From Candidatus Opimibacter skivensis (GTDB lineage: Bacteria; Bacteroidota; Bacteroidia; Chitinophagales; Saprospiraceae), in assembly GCA_016722045.1 (NCBI GenBank), contig JADKGY010000029.1, positions 372,001 through 436,000 on the forward strand: a stretch of 64,000 nt of DNA. The letters are read 5' to 3'. Made by a program: the position numbers and the translations under genes. Numbering within the stretch: the stretch's first letter is position 1; every line of letters begins with the position of its first letter. Shown piece after piece: positions 53,134-60,959 of this stretch. The notes below the pieces were generated by a model, which made no database searches, was not told where the DNA came from, and was given only the letters and a program-made list of their open reading frames with translations.

Positions 53134-54171
53134 ATGGGACACCGTCGCGCGTTTCTTCAACATTTAGGACTCTTAGGTCTGAGTACTGCTTCAATCACAA
53201 AGATATTCGATCAAAAAAAGAAATTCATACCCTTTGCTTCATCCGAGCCGATGTTGATGTGTAGTCGGGGTGAATACTGGGGAAAAAAAGTACTGAATCC
53301 GGCATGGGATGTATTAATCGAGACAAATAATATTCTTGATGCTATTGAAACAGGGGCAAATGTATGCGAACTGGATCCAACTGATCAGTCAGTAGGTTAT
53401 GGTGGACTCCCTAATGAACGGGGAGTTGTACAACTTGATGCATCCTGCATGTACGGTCCTACACATCGGTGCGGCAGTGTGGCCTCTCTGGAAAACATAA
53501 AGAAAGCCTGCTCAGTGGCGCGTCTTGTAATGGAGAGAACAGATCACACATTCATTGTTGGTCCCGGAGCTTTGGAATTTGCAAAGGCACATGGTTTCCC
53601 GGAAGAAAATTTATTGACCGAAGAGTCAAGATTAAGATGGCTGGAGTGGAAAGAAAATATGAGTGATAAGGATGATTGGATTCCTCCGGCAGATGGTGTC
53701 TATATAAAGAAAGCCAAGAAAGGAGGAACGATCAATGTATTGGGGATAGGAATGAAAAATGACGTGGCAGGCATAACGACTACCAGTGGATTATTTGCAA
53801 AAATTCCCGGGCGTGTAGGAGACTCTCCTATCATCGGTGCTGGATTGTATGTAGACAATGAAGTAGGTGCAGCCGGTGCCACAGGACGCGGTGAAGAAGT
53901 AATCCGCACATGTGGTTCCTTTTTACTCATGGAAAAAATGCGCGCAGGGATGTCCCCTCAGAAAGCCTGTGAATTTGTATTGGAAAGAATCATTGATATC
54001 AATGGAGGACTCGACAAAGTGGATTTCAATGTAAAAATGATCGCCATGAATCTGAATGGTGAAACAGGTGTGGCTTCTATTGAACCTGAAGATCATGCGG
54101 CTCCTTATGCCTCTATCATCACTTCAAAAGGATATAAACTGATATCCGGAAAAGCTATGCGATCAATGTGA
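53134..54171 (+). CDS. N4-glycosylasparaginase/isoaspartyl peptidase family Ntn-hydrolase
   Basis: 345 residues. The N-terminus (GHRRAFLQHLGLLGLSTAS) carries a twin-arginine-like motif, so Tat export to the periplasm is likely. The family core is clear: MYGPTHRCGSVASLENI, then GRVGDSPIIGAGLYVDNEVGAAGATGRGEE. The precursor is normally self-cleaved before a catalytic Thr. Here that Thr is Thr199 in GGTIN, while the glycosylasparaginase branch normally has HDTIG and the isoaspartyl branch GTVG. It is thus a divergent member whose substrate (glycan-Asn, isoaspartyl peptide or Asn) is uncertain. Probably in one operon with the amidohydrolase. Confidence 0.88.
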   Translation: MGHRRAFLQHLGLLGLSTASITKIFDQKKKFIPFASSEPMLMCSRGEYWGKKVLNPAWDVLIETNNILDAIETGANVCELDPTDQSVGYGGLPNERGVVQLDASCMYGPTHRCGSVASLENIKKACSVARLVMERTDHTFIVGPGALEFAKAHGFPEENLLTEESRLRWLEWKENMSDKDDWIPPADGVYIKKAKKGGTINVLGIGMKNDVAGITTTSGLFAKIPGRVGDSPIIGAGLYVDNEVGAAGATGRGEEVIRTCGSFLLMEKMRAGMSPQKACEFVLERIIDINGGLDKVDFNVKMIAMNLNGETGVASIEPEDHAAPYASIITSKGYKLISGKAMRSM

Positions 54172-54295
54172 GATTTGAGATGTGAGATGTGTGCTTCGAC
54201 CTGCACTTCTCAACCAGGTGCTACAGCTCAGCAACCGACGTGAGACGTGAATCGTAAATCGTGAGACGTCAATGATGAATTGTAAGTAGTGAGCA
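54167..54295. repeat. Degenerate GTGAGA-type low-complexity repeats
   Basis: Starting at the asparaginase stop, short imperfect units such as ATGTGAGATTTGAG, ATGTGAGATG (54167-54192) and ACGTGAGACGTGA, CGTGAGACGTC (54238-54269) recur. They do not extend an open frame. Origin unknown; they may be slippage-generated. Confidence 0.5.
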
Positions 54296-54311
54296 ATTTA
54301 TATTGCGTAGG

Positions 54312-54331
54312 TTGCAAATCGTAATTTGCAA
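54312..54331. terminator. Hairpin between convergent asparaginase and rimM
   Basis: TTGCAAAT (54312-54319) and ATTTGCAA (54324-54331) form a perfect 8-bp stem with a 4-nt loop, 16 nt beyond the rimM stop. It lacks a strong T-run, so its strength as a terminator is uncertain. Confidence 0.45.
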
Positions 54332-54346
54332 TAGACCATTATAAAT

Positions 54347-54880
54347 TCAGAGATCAAGGAGACCTTCCGGGATTTCCATCAGTATGATTTTATTTTCTTT
54401 ATCGATGGAGCTAATTAGCTGATCACTGAGTGGTATTAGTATCTCTTTGTCATGAATGCTTATAATGGCCATTAATTGTTGAGGGAATTCTTCAGTGCGA
54501 AGAATATCATAGATCAATTCACTCCTGGTGTCGAGGATTCTGTACTCATCCCATTTTCCACGTAAATTTTTGGGCGAATGTTGATGTCTTGATTTTACAG
54601 ATTCTAATGGAATATAGAATTCAATGTTGCCCAATAAATCTGAATCTTTTTTATTTAGGACATCTTGCAGAGAAATCACAAAATGATTGCCGTCTTCGAC
54701 ATCTGTGATTTGATAAGGAACTTTGGAACCATCCAGGTCAAAGAACAAATAGGTACCTTTTCGAATGTAGGATTTCAATTGCTGATCCACAAGTATTCGC
54801 AATTCTCCCCCGGTACCATGGGACCTGAGTGCCTTACCAATTAAAAAAAAGTCTGAATATGTGGGGTAAAGAGGACTCAA
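54347..54880 (-). CDS. rimM: Ribosome maturation factor RimM
   Basis: RimM assists assembly of the 30S head (16S rRNA processing). 177 residues from a TTG at 54880 that overlaps the TGA of the upstream lipoprotein gene (TTGA); the frame is open from 54952. Family features: LIGKALRSHGTGGELRI at the N-terminus, a beta-barrel with KGTYLFFDLDGSKVPYQI, then the PRC-barrel half ending LIPLSDQLISSIDKENKIILMEIPEGLLDL. Third gene of mnmA-lipoprotein-rimM. The usual neighbours rpsP and trmD are not here. Confidence 0.9.
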   Translation of the reverse strand: MSPLYPTYSDFFLIGKALRSHGTGGELRILVDQQLKSYIRKGTYLFFDLDGSKVPYQITDVEDGNHFVISLQDVLNKKDSDLLGNIEFYIPLESVKSRHQHSPKNLRGKWDEYRILDTRSELIYDILRTEEFPQQLMAIISIHDKEILIPLSDQLISSIDKENKIILMEIPEGLLDL

Positions 54881-55653
54881 TTGTGATCGATCATTACCTG
54901 GGACAATATATACCCTTTGCCGGCTTGTACCAGCCATGGCTTCCCGATACATTCTGTGAAATCACCAAGAGCAAAACACCTGCTGTCAAGAATGCTGTCT
55001 GTGCGGGCCACCAGGCCTATATTCCGGACATATTTTTCATAGACGTATCGCTTGATGCTTCCATCATCTATATCGGATTGACTGACATGCATGACCTCAC
55101 CATCAGAGAAAGAGAACGAACCTATCTCATCCGCTACATCAAAATCAACAACTTCAGAATCCCAATCCTGATAGGGCTGCATCATCTCCGTGCCCACGAC
55201 GATGGTTGTTGATGTCGGGATATACGAAGTGGCAGACCATTTTTTTCTAAAGCGAAGAGGGAATGTCATTTTACGGAATTTGAGATTCTCTTCCGTTCGG
55301 GTAGCCTCAGTTGAGGAACGACTTGCAGTCCAGACATCTGTCACCGTCCAGTTTTCTTCGGCTGTGTTCCTTCTTGATCTGTGTAGATAAAATAACGTAT
55401 CCCCTGACAACGCAATCTGAAAACCCGATACTTCTTCTTTCATCTGAAATGAGACTGTATCTTTTATGTTCCCGCCGGATGCATCATCGAAGACTACCGA
55501 ATCGACCGCGTAGACAATATATTTTCCAAGTTGCAAAGGAAAATATTCGACCGAATGATCATCAACAGGTGCTTCGACTTTATCCTTCACACAAGACGTG
55601 AAAAAGATTATAAAAATTACAAACAGTAAAACCCTCGTGTACATCGTTTTCAA
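54877..55653 (-). CDS. Lipoprotein of unknown function between mnmA and rimM
   Basis: 258 residues with a lipoprotein signal (FFTSC, Cys21). The mature part is beta-rich with many aromatic and acidic residues (VEYFPLQLGKYIVYAVDSVVFDD, VSGFQIALSGDTLFYLHRSRR, MTFPLRFRKKWSATSYIPTSTT) and ends with an extended Cys-containing segment (RCFALGDFTECIGKPW). No known domain. Its start overlaps the mnmA stop (55650-55653) and its stop overlaps the rimM start, so its translation is tightly linked to two RNA/ribosome factors although it must act in the envelope. Confidence 0.8.
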   Translation of the reverse strand: MKTMYTRVLLFVIFIIFFTSCVKDKVEAPVDDHSVEYFPLQLGKYIVYAVDSVVFDDASGGNIKDTVSFQMKEEVSGFQIALSGDTLFYLHRSRRNTAEENWTVTDVWTASRSSTEATRTEENLKFRKMTFPLRFRKKWSATSYIPTSTTIVVGTEMMQPYQDWDSEVVDFDVADEIGSFSFSDGEVMHVSQSDIDDGSIKRYVYEKYVRNIGLVARTDSILDSRCFALGDFTECIGKPWLVQAGKGYILSQVMIDHN

Positions 55654-56753
55654 TTTCTTGAACTGCCCTGGATGATACCTCCACCGATGACATCATCACC
55701 TTCATAAAATACGGCTGATTGCCCCGGTGCTATTCCGCGTACGTTTGCTAAAAATGAAACTTCAACTTTTAAATTATCCAGTTGCGTCAACTCACTCATT
55801 GTTCCTGAATCACGATAACGGATTTTTGTCAGTGATTCCATTCGTTCAGGCAGCTTGTCATACTTCAGTAAATTGAGACCACTGACCAGCATGCTGTTTC
55901 TTATCAGTTCATCTTCCTTTCCTAAAACAACTGTATTCGTTTCCGGAATTATTTCGGAGACAAACATGGGTTCGCCGAATGCCATGCCGAGACCTTTGCG
56001 CTGACCTACGGTATAAAATGGAAAACCTTTATGGTGCCCCAAAATTTCACCATTCTTATTTATAAAAGCTCCTCCATTTACTTTCTCTGCCAGGTCAGGC
56101 ACTCTTCGATTGAGAAAGCCCCTGTAATCATTGTCAGGCACGAAACAGATTTCATAGCTCTCTGCTTTTTTTGAAAGTTCGAGATATCCATAATCTGCGG
56201 CAAGTTGTCTGACTTCAGGTTTTGTCATTTCCCCCAATGGGAACATACTTCGCTTAAGGCATTCCTGGCTCAGTCCCCAAAGAACATAAGACTGATCTTT
56301 GTTGTGATCGACTGCGCGCTGGATAAAATATCGTCCATCCTGTTGGCCGATGCGTGCATAATGGCCGGTGGCGATGTAATCACATCCAAGAGCATCAGCT
56401 CTTTTTAGTAATGCTTCCCACTTGATATGTGTATTACAGAGTACGCACGGATTTGGTGTACGTCCGTGCAGATATTCATCCACAAAATTATTGATGACAT
56501 AATCACCGAATTCTTCACGGATATCCACAATGAAATGATGGAACCCTTTTTCGACAGCCACTTGCCGCGCATCATTGATGCTGTCGAGGCTACAGCAACC
56601 GGTTTCCTTTCGATCGCCACCACTGGTCGCATAATCCCATGTTTTCATGGTGATACCGATGATCTCATACCCCTGATCCTGGAGGATCATGGCGGTGACG
56701 GTGGAATCTATCCCACCGCTCATAGCTACTAATATTCTACCCTTTGAACTCAT
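55650..56753 (-). CDS. mnmA: tRNA 2-thiouridine(34) synthase MnmA
   Basis: MnmA thiolates wobble U34 of tRNA-Lys, -Glu and -Gln. 367 residues with the PP-loop ATP site MSGGIDSTVT, the first catalytic Cys in NPCVLCN and the second in AESYEICFV, plus RDxGFL-like and FYTVGQRKGLG motifs and the C-terminal beta-barrel. A TACCTTTG promoter box lies 11 nt upstream of the ATG. It heads the mnmA-lipoprotein-rimM operon. Confidence 0.96.
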   Translation of the reverse strand: MSSKGRILVAMSGGIDSTVTAMILQDQGYEIIGITMKTWDYATSGGDRKETGCCSLDSINDARQVAVEKGFHHFIVDIREEFGDYVINNFVDEYLHGRTPNPCVLCNTHIKWEALLKRADALGCDYIATGHYARIGQQDGRYFIQRAVDHNKDQSYVLWGLSQECLKRSMFPLGEMTKPEVRQLAADYGYLELSKKAESYEICFVPDNDYRGFLNRRVPDLAEKVNGGAFINKNGEILGHHKGFPFYTVGQRKGLGMAFGEPMFVSEIIPETNTVVLGKEDELIRNSMLVSGLNLLKYDKLPERMESLTKIRYRDSGTMSELTQLDNLKVEVSFLANVRGIAPGQSAVFYEGDDVIGGGIIQGSSRN

Positions 56754-56764
56754 GTAATCGGCTG

Positions 56765-56772
56765 CAAAGGTA
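56765..56772 (-). promoter_or_regulatory. TAnnTTTG promoter box (TACCTTTG) for mnmA
   Basis: An exact match on the minus strand, 11 nt before the mnmA ATG and directly bordering the purine-rich repeat tract on its far side. Confidence 0.55.
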
Positions 56773-56880
56773 GGGAAAAAGGCTCAGGAGAAGACGAAGG
56801 AGAAGGCTCAGGAAAAGGCAAGGCTCAGGAGAAGGCTCAGGAATAGGGCAAAGTTAAGGCTAAGGAGAAGATGATAGAAT
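56773..56880. repeat. Purine-rich imperfect repeat tract (GGCTCAGGA units)
   Basis: A strongly strand-asymmetric G/A tract containing four exact copies of GGCTCAGGA (56781-56789, 56805-56813, 56822-56830, 56834-56842), joined by GAAGG/AAAGG spacers. It lies between divergent mnmA and glgA. No open frame of note runs through it. It could affect promoter activity by slippage or unusual structure; origin unknown. Confidence 0.65.
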
Positions 56881-56987
56881 AGGAAAACACTTCTTTAAAA
56901 TACATGTGACTACATTTCTGAAGCCCAACGTATATTGTGGGACAAGATCAATACAGTAAAAGCAAAACAATCGATCAAACGAAACGA

Positions 56988-58460
56988 ATGGAAGCATCAA
57001 AGACAGATTCTCCTCACATATTGATGGTCAGTGCCGAATGCTATCCTGCTGCCAAAGTAGGTGGCCTTGCAGATGTGGTAGGTTCCCTACCGAGATATCT
57101 CAATAAAGGAGATGCCAGATGTGCGGTAATCATGCCCCATTATCACAATTCCTGGATCACGCAACAAGAGGTGGTTGAGAAACATTATGGGTCTTTCCAC
57201 ATGGGCTGGGAATGGATTGAATACAGGATTTTTTACATCGTCCATGAAGAACTTGGTTATGATCTTTACACGATTGAAATTCCGGGGAAATTTGACCGGC
57301 CAGGTGTGTATGGTGATCATCACGAACCTTATTACCGTGATGAAATTGAGAGGAATATTGCCTTCCAGCGTTGTGTATTGCATTGGTTGATGCACTGGGA
57401 AAAATTACCTGACCTCATTCATTGTCATGATCATCATACAGCGCTGATACCGTTTATGATGACCCGGTGTCCTGAATTCTGGAGACTTGGAAATACACCG
57501 ACTATACTTACGATTCATAATGCTGCTTACCAGGGGATGTTTGGGTGGGACCGTCAATATCTTCTTCCTGAATTTTCGCGTGAAGCGTCAGGGCTTCTTG
57601 ACTGGGGACATGTCATCAATTCGCTTGCATGTGGGATCAAATGTGCCTGGCGGGTCACCACAGTTTCAGAAAATTATCTGCATGAACTGATGGAGACAAG
57701 TGGATTTGGATTACAGGGATTGTTTCGCAGTGAACATTGGAAATCGAGAGGTGTCATCAATGGAATTGATTACGATTACTGGAATCCTGCTCACGATCAT
57801 TATCTGACCATGAGGCTCAAAAAGAATATTGACAAATGGAAACGTGACAATAAAGTGAGCTTGCTCAAAGAGCTGAAGATGCCGACAGATTTGCCGCTTC
57901 ATATTTTTATTGGTCGCATGGTGCATGATAAAGGGATTGATTTTCTTGCCAATCTGATTTATCAATACATGATCTATAAGCGGGATGCATGTTTCATCAT
58001 TCTCGGAACAGGTGATGGGCGCATCGAGGATCAATGCCGTATGCTTGAACACAATTTTGGTCCCCATGTGCGGTCACTCATCATGTACAATGAAGGGGTT
58101 GCACACCGGCTGTATGCTGCTGCCGATTTCTTATGGATGCCCTCAAGAACTGAGCCTTGCGGCCTTAACCAAATGTATGCTATGCGCTATGGTACTATCC
58201 CTATAGCGAGGGCCACAGGAGGCTTATTGGATACGATAGAACCATTTGATGGAAATGAAGGCGATGGATTTTTATTCCGTGACCTTGAAGAGTATCAGGG
58301 TATGTGGGGCATTGAAAGCAGCACCAGGTTATTTAAAATGCCTGAATTACATTCCTTGGTCAAGGGAAAGATTATGGCCAAAGATCTTTCGTGGGAGCAT
58401 TCCGCGGCAAAATATCTCGACATTTATCATGAAATAATACCAGCTAAAACAAATGCGTAA
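56988..58460 (+). CDS. glgA: Glycogen/starch synthase (GT5)
   Basis: Elongates alpha-1,4-glucan from ADP-glucose. About 490 residues from ATG 56988. The ADP-glucose site KVGGLADVVGSLPRYL is near the N-terminus; HCHDHHTALIP, TIHNAAYQGMFGW, INGIDYDYWNPAHD, FIGRMVHDKGIDFL and PSRTEPCGLNQMYAMRYGT (donor-binding Glu) follow. The frame opens at GTG 56937, which lies 18 nt after a TACATTTC box, the same spacing as for the TonB gene, so the GTG start is a real alternative. It overlaps glgC by 8 nt, forming a glycogen operon. Confidence 0.92.
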   Translation: MEASKTDSPHILMVSAECYPAAKVGGLADVVGSLPRYLNKGDARCAVIMPHYHNSWITQQEVVEKHYGSFHMGWEWIEYRIFYIVHEELGYDLYTIEIPGKFDRPGVYGDHHEPYYRDEIERNIAFQRCVLHWLMHWEKLPDLIHCHDHHTALIPFMMTRCPEFWRLGNTPTILTIHNAAYQGMFGWDRQYLLPEFSREASGLLDWGHVINSLACGIKCAWRVTTVSENYLHELMETSGFGLQGLFRSEHWKSRGVINGIDYDYWNPAHDHYLTMRLKKNIDKWKRDNKVSLLKELKMPTDLPLHIFIGRMVHDKGIDFLANLIYQYMIYKRDACFIILGTGDGRIEDQCRMLEHNFGPHVRSLIMYNEGVAHRLYAAADFLWMPSRTEPCGLNQMYAMRYGTIPIARATGGLLDTIEPFDGNEGDGFLFRDLEEYQGMWGIESSTRLFKMPELHSLVKGKIMAKDLSWEHSAAKYLDIYHEIIPAKTNA

Positions 58461-59736
58461 TTTAAACAGAGAAATCCTTTGTGTGATCCTGGGAGGAGGA
58501 GCAGGCTCACGATTATATCCACTCACTGCACGCAGATCAAAACCTGCCGTTCCTCTTGCAGGAAAATACCGTCTTATTGATATTCCGGTTTCGAATTGCC
58601 TTAACTCGGGCTACAACCGGATATTCGTATTGACACAATTCAATTCGGCCTCTCTCAACCGGCATATCAAGAATTGTTATCACTTTGATTCTTTCAGCCA
58701 GGGTTTTGTGGATATTCTTGCTGCAGAACAGACGCCAACTAACAAAGACTGGTTCCAGGGGACTGCTGATGCAGTACGGCAGACCATGACACGTCTTGAT
58801 GAGTATGATTACAATTATGTACTGATACTTTCAGGTGATCAGCTATACCAAATGGATCTTGCGGCATTTCTGGCGCAACACATTGAACTCAATTCAGAAT
58901 TGACGATAGCAACTATTCCGGTGACTGCTGAAGATGCAACCGGATATGGGATCATGAAAGTGAATCAGAATCATGAGATCGAACGCTTTATTGAAAAACC
59001 ATCCAAAGCGGAATTGGGTGACTGGCAATCTGACGTATCCGATGCCTATGCGAAGGAGAAAAAAAATTATCTCGCTTCCATGGGTATCTACCTGTTTAAA
59101 AAAGAAACATTAAAGCAATTATTTGCCCTCAATCCTACGGAGCATGATTTTGGAAAAGGGATTATTCCTTTTGCAATAAACAAGTTTTATAAAGTACACA
59201 GCTTCGCTTACAATGGTTACTGGGAAGACATAGGGACCATAAGATCATTTTTTGAAGCAAATCTTGAATTGGCGATGCCTCTGCCGAGATTTAATCTATA
59301 TGATTCACGCAATCCGGTTTTTACAAGATCCAGAATGCTATCTCCTACAAAAATCCTTGGTACGGCATGCACACATGCGCTTGTTGGTGATGGATGCATT
59401 ATCAATGCCAAGGAAGTAAGCCAGTCTGTCATTGGTATTCGTTCACGTATCGGAAGAGGATCGGTGGTGAAGAAAACGATAATGTTAGGTATGGACACGT
59501 ATGAGAATCTTGAAGATGTGCTCTCCCATAAGATTATACCTATGGGAATCGGCGAAGACTGCTATATTGAAAATGCCATCATTGACATCAATTGCAGGAT
59601 AGGTAATAATGTCACTATTAAGGGAAGTACAGCACTTGAGAATATAGAGACAGAGACATATTGTGTTGTTGATGGTATCGTCGTGTTGAAGAAGTCGGTC
59701 AATATTCCTTCGGGAACGAAGATCGGGGCAGATTAA
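58453..59736 (+). CDS. glgC: Glucose-1-phosphate adenylyltransferase
   Basis: Makes ADP-glucose, the substrate of GlgA and the regulated step of glycogen synthesis. 427 residues: nucleotidyltransferase site LGGGAGSRLYPLTARRSKPAVPLAGKYRLIDIPVSNC, QGTADAVRQ, SGDQLYQMD and FIEKPSK, and a C-terminal left-handed beta-helix (GDGCIINAKEVSQSVIGIRSRIGRGSVV, GEDCYIENAIIDINCRIGNNVTI). It overlaps the end of glgA by 8 nt, so the two are co-translated. The stop lies inside a long hairpin. Confidence 0.95.
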   Translation: MRNLNREILCVILGGGAGSRLYPLTARRSKPAVPLAGKYRLIDIPVSNCLNSGYNRIFVLTQFNSASLNRHIKNCYHFDSFSQGFVDILAAEQTPTNKDWFQGTADAVRQTMTRLDEYDYNYVLILSGDQLYQMDLAAFLAQHIELNSELTIATIPVTAEDATGYGIMKVNQNHEIERFIEKPSKAELGDWQSDVSDAYAKEKKNYLASMGIYLFKKETLKQLFALNPTEHDFGKGIIPFAINKFYKVHSFAYNGYWEDIGTIRSFFEANLELAMPLPRFNLYDSRNPVFTRSRMLSPTKILGTACTHALVGDGCIINAKEVSQSVIGIRSRIGRGSVVKKTIMLGMDTYENLEDVLSHKIIPMGIGEDCYIENAIIDINCRIGNNVTIKGSTALENIETETYCVVDGIVVLKKSVNIPSGTKIGAD

Positions 59737-59756
59737 GATTCTGGATCTTAATCTGC
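59728..59756 (+). terminator. Hairpin spanning the glgC stop codon
   Basis: A perfect 12-bp stem (GCAGATTAAGAT at 59728-59739 and its complement at 59745-59756) with a 5-nt loop. It contains the TAA stop. No T-run follows directly, so it may be an mRNA end-stabilising or Rho-assisted terminator structure. Confidence 0.6.
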
Positions 59757-60063
59757 GGATGGCCTCAGATTTTGCATTTTAAAGCTGTTTCAGGGTATCG
59801 GATCAGGTATTTCAAGACTATTTTTTTGGGAGATTTATCCTCTATAGTGACCCGTTTTGAGCCAGAAAGGTGACCATCTGGCCAGGCATAACTACCCATA
59901 TTATCAGGTAGTTATGACCTCGTGGCACGACTAATGGTGGCACGACTACTGGTGGCACGAATACTGGTGGCACGAATACTGGTGGCGCCAGTACCCCGCA
60001 TGGAGTTTCATTCAATCGCTTTTATACCCTGCTTTCATTAGCTTTGACCTCTTTTTTGGGCTT
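59757..60063. other. Structured intergenic spacer between glgC and the stress-protein gene
   Basis: No gene. Besides the hairpin at the glgC stop it holds two inverted repeats: GCCAGA/TCTGGC (59861-59882) and CATAACTACC (59887-59896) with its complement at 59907-59916. A 15-bp tandem repeat follows at 59921-59995. The T-rich stretch before 60064 probably contains the promoter of the stress-protein gene, but no exact TAnnTTTG box was found. Confidence 0.6.
59921..59995 (+). repeat. Five tandem 15-bp repeats (GGTGGCACGAATACT)
   Basis: Units start at 59921, 59936, 59951, 59966 and 59981. Units 3 and 4 are identical, units 1, 2 and 5 diverge slightly. The 15-bp period keeps a reading frame (GGTNT per unit), yet no start codon opens that frame and stops lie directly upstream. 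It is therefore a non-coding minisatellite or the remnant of a gene. Confidence 0.8.
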
Positions 60064-60858
60064 ATGAATCATATAATAGTACCGGTTGATCTTTCAAGTA
60101 ACTCAAAGGATGCATTGTATTATGCAGCCCATCTTGCGGAGCACGCCGGAACTGATATCATGATCGTCTACACAACCAGTCTCCTTCAAAAAGTGGTCAA
60201 TTATACTGCAGGTAAAGGCGATAAGGCGAAAGATGCCCAAAAATGGATATTGAAGCGCATCATAAAGATAAAGACCAGACATCCGGGCGTCCCTGTAGAT
60301 TTTAGAATCATCAAAGGAGATATCCTAGATGGCCTGAAAAAGATGATCGAATCCACAAAAGCTGACATGGTGGTCATGGGCACTCAGGGTGAAGACGAAA
60401 ATCCCGAAACCTTCTTAGGCTCAACTTCCGGTGCCCTTGTCAAAACAACAGATATACCTGTCTTACTTGTACCTCCGGGATTTAAGTTCAATGGCATTGA
60501 CAAGGTTGTATTTGCTGCCAAGAATACGTCCGTGAGATATATCGGCGCTTTAGAACCGATCATCAGCATCAACCAGATATTCAAACCTCATGTTCAACTA
60601 TTACATCTGGGTGAACAAACTGATCCGCTCCCTGAGCAAGGCTTTAGTATCCTGCAGGTGATAAATGATATCACCAGGTATGGAAACGACAATTTTAATG
60701 AAAGTATCCATGAATATCTTAGCCAGCATCATGCCGATCTCCTCTGTGTCATCCGGAGGAAACGGGGACTTATCGAAAAGCTCTTAGGTCCGTCCAAAAC
60801 ACTGGCTTCCAAATTTTATACAGATATCCCGGTGCTTGTTCTTATAGGTGAAGATTAA
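60064..60858 (+). CDS. Two-domain universal stress protein (UspA family)
   Basis: 264 residues. The first domain (about 1-140) opens MNHIIVPVDLSSNSKDALYYAAHLAEHAG and ends with the nucleotide-binding GTQGEDENPETFLGSTSGALVKTTDIPVLLVPPG motif. The second half (about 145-264) is a degenerate copy (FAAKNTSVRYIG, DLLCVIRRKRGLIEKLLGPSKTLASKFYTDIPVLVLIGED) lacking the G-x2-G loop. Universal stress proteins bind ATP or act in stress signalling; the specific role here is unknown. It is flanked by the repeat spacer and yidC. Confidence 0.88.
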   Translation: MNHIIVPVDLSSNSKDALYYAAHLAEHAGTDIMIVYTTSLLQKVVNYTAGKGDKAKDAQKWILKRIIKIKTRHPGVPVDFRIIKGDILDGLKKMIESTKADMVVMGTQGEDENPETFLGSTSGALVKTTDIPVLLVPPGFKFNGIDKVVFAAKNTSVRYIGALEPIISINQIFKPHVQLLHLGEQTDPLPEQGFSILQVINDITRYGNDNFNESIHEYLSQHHADLLCVIRRKRGLIEKLLGPSKTLASKFYTDIPVLVLIGED

Positions 60859-60915
60859 CGACCCGTCATGGCCCGGACGATCACTCGTAGAAAGGTATTT
60901 GATGCTTTGGGAATA

Positions 60916-60940
60916 CCCTCTACCTTTGAGGGCCTTTTTT
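60916..60940 (+). terminator. Short hairpin and T-run, overlapping a promoter box
   Basis: CCCTC (60916-60920) pairs with GAGGG (60928-60932) and is followed by CC and six T, a weak intrinsic terminator for the stress-protein gene. Its loop and one arm form the TACCTTTG box listed separately. Confidence 0.55.
60921..60928 (+). promoter_or_regulatory. TAnnTTTG promoter box (TACCTTTG) for yidC
   Basis: An exact match 31 nt before the yidC ATG. It is embedded in the loop and one arm of the upstream terminator-like hairpin. Confidence 0.4.
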
Positions 60941-60959
60941 ATATCAGGAAAAACAATAC

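Noticed and set aside
54829..55212. 127-codon plus-strand frame opposite rimM and the lipoprotein gene
   Set aside because: Entirely antisense to two genes supported by family motifs and start/stop overlaps.
59921..59995. Possible CRISPR array
   Set aside because: The units are 15-bp and directly adjacent with no spacers, and no cas genes are in the window.
59921..60055. Reading frame through the 15-bp repeats continuing to just before the stress-protein gene (GGTNT repeats then a hydrophobic tail)
   Set aside because: Stops lie immediately upstream and there is no start codon; kept only as a possible gene remnant.
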